NCBI RefSeq assembly: GCF_016743215.1
Contig: NZ_VRZC01000008.1
Coordinates: 1-48,518, forward strand
From: Geminocystis sp. GBBB08
GTDB taxonomy: Bacteria; Cyanobacteriota; Cyanobacteriia; Cyanobacteriales; Cyanobacteriaceae
Direction of reading: 5' to 3'
Length of the DNA stretch: 48,518 bases
The position numbers and the translations under genes are program-made. A model generated the notes under the pieces. The model was not told the DNA's origin. It searched no databases and saw nothing but the letters and a program-made list of their open reading frames with translations. How positions within the stretch are numbered: the stretch's first letter is position 1; every line of letters starts with the position of its first letter. Positions 45,690-48,518 of the stretch are shown here, in pieces.

Positions 45690-45707
45690 AAGGGGTTTAA
45701 ACCCCTT
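45690..45707. repeat. 18-base perfect palindrome AAGGGGTTTAAACCCCTT
   Basis: The sequence is its own reverse complement over all 18 bases. It lies 12 bases beyond the sufB stop. The lack of a loop and of a T-run argues against a simple rho-independent terminator. It belongs with the related GGGTTTAAACCC sites at 21274, 28650 and 45295. Confidence 0.6.
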
Positions 45708-45718
45708 ATTACTCCTTG

Positions 45719-47158
45719 TTACCCAACACTACCTTCTAACTTGAGACTCAAAAGTTTATCAGCTTCGGCGGCAAATTCCATAGGTAACTCGTTTAACACA
45801 TCTTTACAGAAGCCACTTACTAACATTGATACTGCGTCTTCTTCGGATATACCCCGTTGAGCAAAATAGAACAATTGATCCTCACCGATTTTAGAAGTAG
45901 AGGCTTCATGTTCAACCTTAGCACCATTATTATCCACTTGAATATAAGGAAAAGTGTTCGCTTCGGCGTTGTCACCAATTAACATGGAATCGCATTGAGA
46001 GTAATTTCTGGCACCGGTGGCTTTATTTCCTATTTTCACTAACCCACGATAGCTATTTTTCGAGTTTCCTGCCGAAATTCCCTTAGAAATAATTGTACTG
46101 CGGGTATTTTTGCCAATATGCACCATCTTAGTACCTGTATCGGCTTGTTGCATATTATTAGTCAAAGCGATGGAATAAAATTCACCGATGGAGTTATCAC
46201 CCACTAAGACACAACTAGGATATTTCCATGTTATAGCAGATCCAGTTTCAACTTGAGTCCAAGAAATTTTCGAGTTAACACCCTTACATAAACCGCGCTT
46301 GGTAACAAAATTATAAATACCGCCTTTACCTTTTTCGTCCCCTGCATACCAGTTTTGCACTGTAGAATATTTTATATCTGCGTTATCTAAAGCCACTAAT
46401 TCTACTACTGCCGCATGAAGTTGGTTACTATCGTACATAGGAGCAGTACAACCTTCAAGATAACTCACAGATGCCCCTTCTTCAGCTACGATTAAAGTTC
46501 GTTCAAATTGTCCAGTATCACCGTTATTAATCCGAAAATAAGTAGATAATTCCATCGGACATTTTACCCCTTTGGGAATAAATACAAATGAACCATCACT
46601 AAAGACAGCACCGTTAAGGGCGGCAAAATAGTTATCAGCAACTGGCACAACACTGCCTAGATATTTTTGTACTAAGTCAGGATGTTCTTGTAAGGCTTCG
46701 GAAATTGAGCAGAAAATAACGCCATCTTTCGCTAATTTTTCTTTAAAAGTTGTACCGATAGAAACACTATCAAAAATGGCATCAACGGCAACATTACTTA
46801 ATCTTTTTTGTTCAGATAATGAGATACCTAATTTTTCAAAGGTTTCTAGTAAAGTGGGATCAACTTCATCTAAACTATCAAGTTTCTTTTTTTGTTGTTT
46901 AGGAGCAGAATAATAGATAATATCTTGATAATTAATTTGAGGATAACCGACGTGCGCCCATTGTGGTTCAATCATTTTGAGCCATTGACGATAAGCCTTG
47001 AGGCGAAATTCTAACATAAATTCAGGCTCATTTTTTTTTGCAGAAATCAATCTAACCACATCTTCACTTAACCCTTTAGGAATGGTATCTGATTCAATAT
47101 CTGTAATAAATCCGTATTTATAAGGCTGATTAACTAACGTTTTAACGGAAGCGCTCAT
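45719..47158 (-). CDS. sufB: Fe-S cluster assembly protein SufB
   Basis: SufB is the scaffold of the SufBCD complex, the main Fe-S assembly route in cyanobacteria. Length 479 and the beta-helix-type core with [60 protein letters not shown] and the C-terminal [20 protein letters not shown] are diagnostic. The usual downstream genes sufC, sufD and sufS are missing: to the left come a palindrome and a glycosyltransferase relic. A SufR-like operator sits 38 bases upstream. The remaining suf genes are presumably elsewhere in the genome. Confidence 0.97.
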   Translation of the reverse strand: MSASVKTLVNQPYKYGFITDIESDTIPKGLSEDVVRLISAKKNEPEFMLEFRLKAYRQWLKMIEPQWAHVGYPQINYQDIIYYSAPKQQKKKLDSLDEVDPTLLETFEKLGISLSEQKRLSNVAVDAIFDSVSIGTTFKEKLAKDGVIFCSISEALQEHPDLVQKYLGSVVPVADNYFAALNGAVFSDGSFVFIPKGVKCPMELSTYFRINNGDTGQFERTLIVAEEGASVSYLEGCTAPMYDSNQLHAAVVELVALDNADIKYSTVQNWYAGDEKGKGGIYNFVTKRGLCKGVNSKISWTQVETGSAITWKYPSCVLVGDNSIGEFYSIALTNNMQQADTGTKMVHIGKNTRSTIISKGISAGNSKNSYRGLVKIGNKATGARNYSQCDSMLIGDNAEANTFPYIQVDNNGAKVEHEASTSKIGEDQLFYFAQRGISEEDAVSMLVSGFCKDVLNELPMEFAAEADKLLSLKLEGSVG

Positions 47159-47188
47159 ATTAATTTTTAAATATAGTAGTTATTCAAT

Positions 47189-47219
47189 AGTTTAACAACA
47201 TTTTTGTTGCTAAAGTCAA
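47189..47219 (-). promoter_or_regulatory. sufB promoter with SufR-like operator
   Basis: CAAC-N6-GTTG (47196-47209, CAACATTTTTGTTG) is the perfect inverted repeat reported for SufR, the cyanobacterial repressor of sufBCDS. On the minus strand it lies between a -35-like TTGACT (47214-47219) and a -10-like TAAACT (47189-47194) with a 19-base spacer, where a repressor would block RNA polymerase. It is 38 bases from the sufB ATG. No sufR gene is next to it. Confidence 0.7.
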
Positions 47220-47340
47220 TTTTATAATGAAGAATGAATAATTAACATTAGATTTTTTGCAGAATTGAGAGAAGCGGTAGTAAAAATAAATAGTACAAGG
47301 TAAACTATTGATTAGAGATAATCAAGTAGAAAAATAATAA

Positions 47341-47685
47341 ATAAGTACAATTATTGAAACGGATTTAAAAGAAATTTTAACCCAAGTAAATAACAAACTA
47401 GATAAAATTACCGATAACATTACGGAAATCAAAATAAAAGTAGCAAAATTAGAACAAAATCAAGAAAATTTCAATATACGTCTTGATGCTGTAGATAAAC
47501 GTTTTGATGCTGTAGATAAGCGTTTTGATAATGTAGATAAACGTTTTGATGCTGTAGATAAGCGTTTTGAGGAAGTGAATAGTCGTCTCAACACCTTAAC
47601 ATTAAGTTTTTTAAGCATTGTGGGAGTATTAGTAGCCGGTTTATTAACTATTGTGAGTAAAGCAAGTTTTTTTCCTAATCCTTAA
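47341..47685 (+). pseudogene. Small coiled-coil protein with heptad repeats and C-terminal membrane span, no canonical start
   Basis: One open frame from ATA 47341 to TAA 47685 encodes about 114 residues: ETDLKEILTQVNNKLDKITD, then a coiled coil with DAVDKRF repeats, then a hydrophobic segment LTLSFLSIVGVLVAGLLTIV and a short tail. Homologous small proteins usually begin M-S-T-x-I-E-T-D-L-K; here the first position is ATA instead of ATG, and no in-frame ATG, GTG or TTG precedes the repeat. It may be inactivated by a start-codon mutation, or use ATA/ATT. Function unknown. Confidence 0.6.
47479..47582 (+). repeat. 21-base tandem repeat encoding DAVDKRF units
   Basis: Almost five copies of a 21-base unit (CGTTTTGATGCTGTAGATAAA with third-position variants) run in frame with the coiled-coil gene, each coding seven residues, RFDAVDK. 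The first copy starts CGTCTT and the last is degenerate. Seven residues per unit equals two helix turns, so copy number changes lengthen the coiled coil without shifting the frame. Confidence 0.85.
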
Positions 47686-47802
47686 CTCTAAAAAATCTTT
47701 GCGCACCAAAAAATCATCACCAAGAAAACCCGATATTATCCTTCTCTTTTTATGGTTAAATATTAACCGTCTTTGTAAATTTAAGTTAAGGAAGTATTAA
47801 AA

Positions 47803-48312
47803 ATGGATTTATCAAAAATTCCCGCTCAACCTAAAGCTGGTATTATTAACGTTTTAATCGAAATACCCGGCGGTGGCAAAAATAAATATGAGTTTGATAA
47901 AGAGATGAATGCTTTTATTTTGGATAGAGTATTGTTTTCTTCTGTTAAATATCCCTATGATTACGGTTTTGTGCCTAATACTTTAGCCGATGATGGTGAT
48001 CCTCTTGATGGTATGGTGATGATGGATGAGCCTACTTTCCCCGGTTGTGTTATTGCTTCTCGTCCTATTTGTATGTTAGAAATGATTGATGGGGGCGATC
48101 GAGATGAGAAAATATTATGTGTACCGGCAGAAGATCCACGTTATGATCATGTTAAGTCTATGAAAGATGTTGCTCCTCATATTTTAGGGGAGATTGCCGA
48201 ATTTTTCCGTAGCTATAAAAATTTAGAAAAAAAAGAAACTAATATTTTAGGTTGGAAAGATATTGATCAAGTTGCACCTTTAGTGGAACAATGCGTCAAA
48301 GCATATAAATAA
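47803..48312 (+). CDS. ppa: Soluble inorganic pyrophosphatase (family I)
   Basis: Hydrolyses pyrophosphate to drive biosynthetic reactions. The family-I signature [18 protein letters not shown] gives the metal-binding aspartates, with [17 protein letters not shown] and KYEFDKE preceding and [18 protein letters not shown] following. Length 169 is the normal bacterial size. AAGGAAG lies about 9 bases before the ATG. Monocistronic as far as visible. Confidence 0.97.
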   Translation: MDLSKIPAQPKAGIINVLIEIPGGGKNKYEFDKEMNAFILDRVLFSSVKYPYDYGFVPNTLADDGDPLDGMVMMDEPTFPGCVIASRPICMLEMIDGGDRDEKILCVPAEDPRYDHVKSMKDVAPHILGEIAEFFRSYKNLEKKETNILGWKDIDQVAPLVEQCVKAYK

Positions 48313-48391
48313 ATTATTTCGATTTTGAAAATACCCTGCTTAATAAAGTGGGGAATTAAATCAAAAAATTTTGACAATTTAGATAAGATTA

Positions 48392-48518
48392 CTATAGAAC
48401 CCATTTGGTATCTTTTTTAGAATGGTTACATAATAATGATTTCAGAAGAAATACTTTAATCTCGTCAAAGCCTTTTGTTATTTGGGTTACAGGCGTAAAT
48501 ATCAAATAGGTTCTATAG
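48392..48518. mobile_element. MITE-like element at the window edge
   Basis: CTATAGAACCCATTTG at 48392-48407 is mirrored by CAAATAGGTTCTATAG at 48503-48518, 15 of 16 bases complementary. The 127 bases between and including the arms have no gene. The ends contain TATA, compatible with TA-target insertion. This family is different from the 26244 element. The right arm coincides with the last base of the window, so the true end might extend further. Confidence 0.65.

Larger units (their letters stand above)
45206..45718. other. Gap holding a glycosyltransferase relic and palindromic repeats
   Basis: The stretch between sufB and the UbiA-family gene contains the GT4 C-terminal relic (45352-45669), a GGGTTAAAACCC sequence (45295-45306) and the 18-base palindrome at 45690-45707. 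Nothing else recognisable is seen. Confidence 0.6.

Noticed and set aside
45690-45707. Palindrome as rho-independent terminator of sufB
   Set aside because: A perfect 18-base palindrome has no loop and no following T-run in either direction; similar sites occur away from gene ends.

Overview
The window is chromosomal DNA of a low-GC cyanobacterium. The octamer GCGATCGC (HIP1) recurs throughout, for example near 118, 6018, 17572, 21663, 30283, 34489, 37939, 42618 and 45578. There are genes typical of oxygenic phototrophs: the magnesium-chelatase ATPase chlI, a PII protein of cyanobacterial type, and a ribosomal cluster in cyanobacterial order without rpsJ, rpsN or rpmD. Base composition and intergenic heptamer repeats would suit a unicellular Cyanobacterium/Geminocystis-like genome, but that placement is inference.

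Layout. Positions 1-2068 hold the end of a membrane family-2 glycosyltransferase and a GT4-type glycosyltransferase interrupted by one in-frame TAA. A tRNA-Arg(CCG) follows on the minus strand. From 2934 to 19720 runs the ribosomal supercluster: rplC-D-W-B, rpsS, rplV, rpsC, rplP, rpmC, rpsQ, rplN-X-E, rpsH, rplF-R, rpsE, rplO, secY, adk, infA, rpmJ, rpsM, rpsK, rpoA, rplQ, truA, rplM, rpsI, rpmE. It carries a perfect-consensus sigma70-type promoter before rpmJ. Next comes mobile-element wreckage (19740-21231): a TnpB 3' remnant fused to an unidentified piece and an interrupted IS5-type transposase. A tRNA-Thr(TGT) closes this block.

Positions 21581-29822 hold housekeeping and signalling genes: a Ser/Thr kinase, a YbjN-like protein, rfbB, a PsiE-like membrane protein, a nitroreductase, glnB (with an NtcA-type box), nth, truB and chlI. 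A 138-bp MITE-like element lies upstream of glnB.

Positions 30319-45205 form an accessory biosynthetic region, nearly all on the minus strand. It encodes glycosyltransferases, two Fe(II)/2-oxoglutarate oxygenase-like proteins, an AsnB-type amidotransferase, a methyltransferase, a Wzm/Wzt-type ABC exporter and a TPR-sulfotransferase. Upstream of these is a tight trio: UbiA-family prenyltransferase, a DxDD/QW-motif terpene-cyclase-like protein and a radical SAM enzyme. The simplest reading is synthesis, decoration (amidation, methylation, hydroxylation, sulfation) and export of a surface glycan. The trio may make a cyclised prenyl or meroterpenoid lipid. This trio and its context are the best candidate for an undescribed system, but the product cannot be read from sequence.

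The right end (45206-48518) holds a broken glycosyltransferase relic, sufB standing without sufC/D/S but with a SufR-like operator, a coiled-coil gene that has lost a recognisable start codon, ppa, and a second MITE-like element ending at the window edge.
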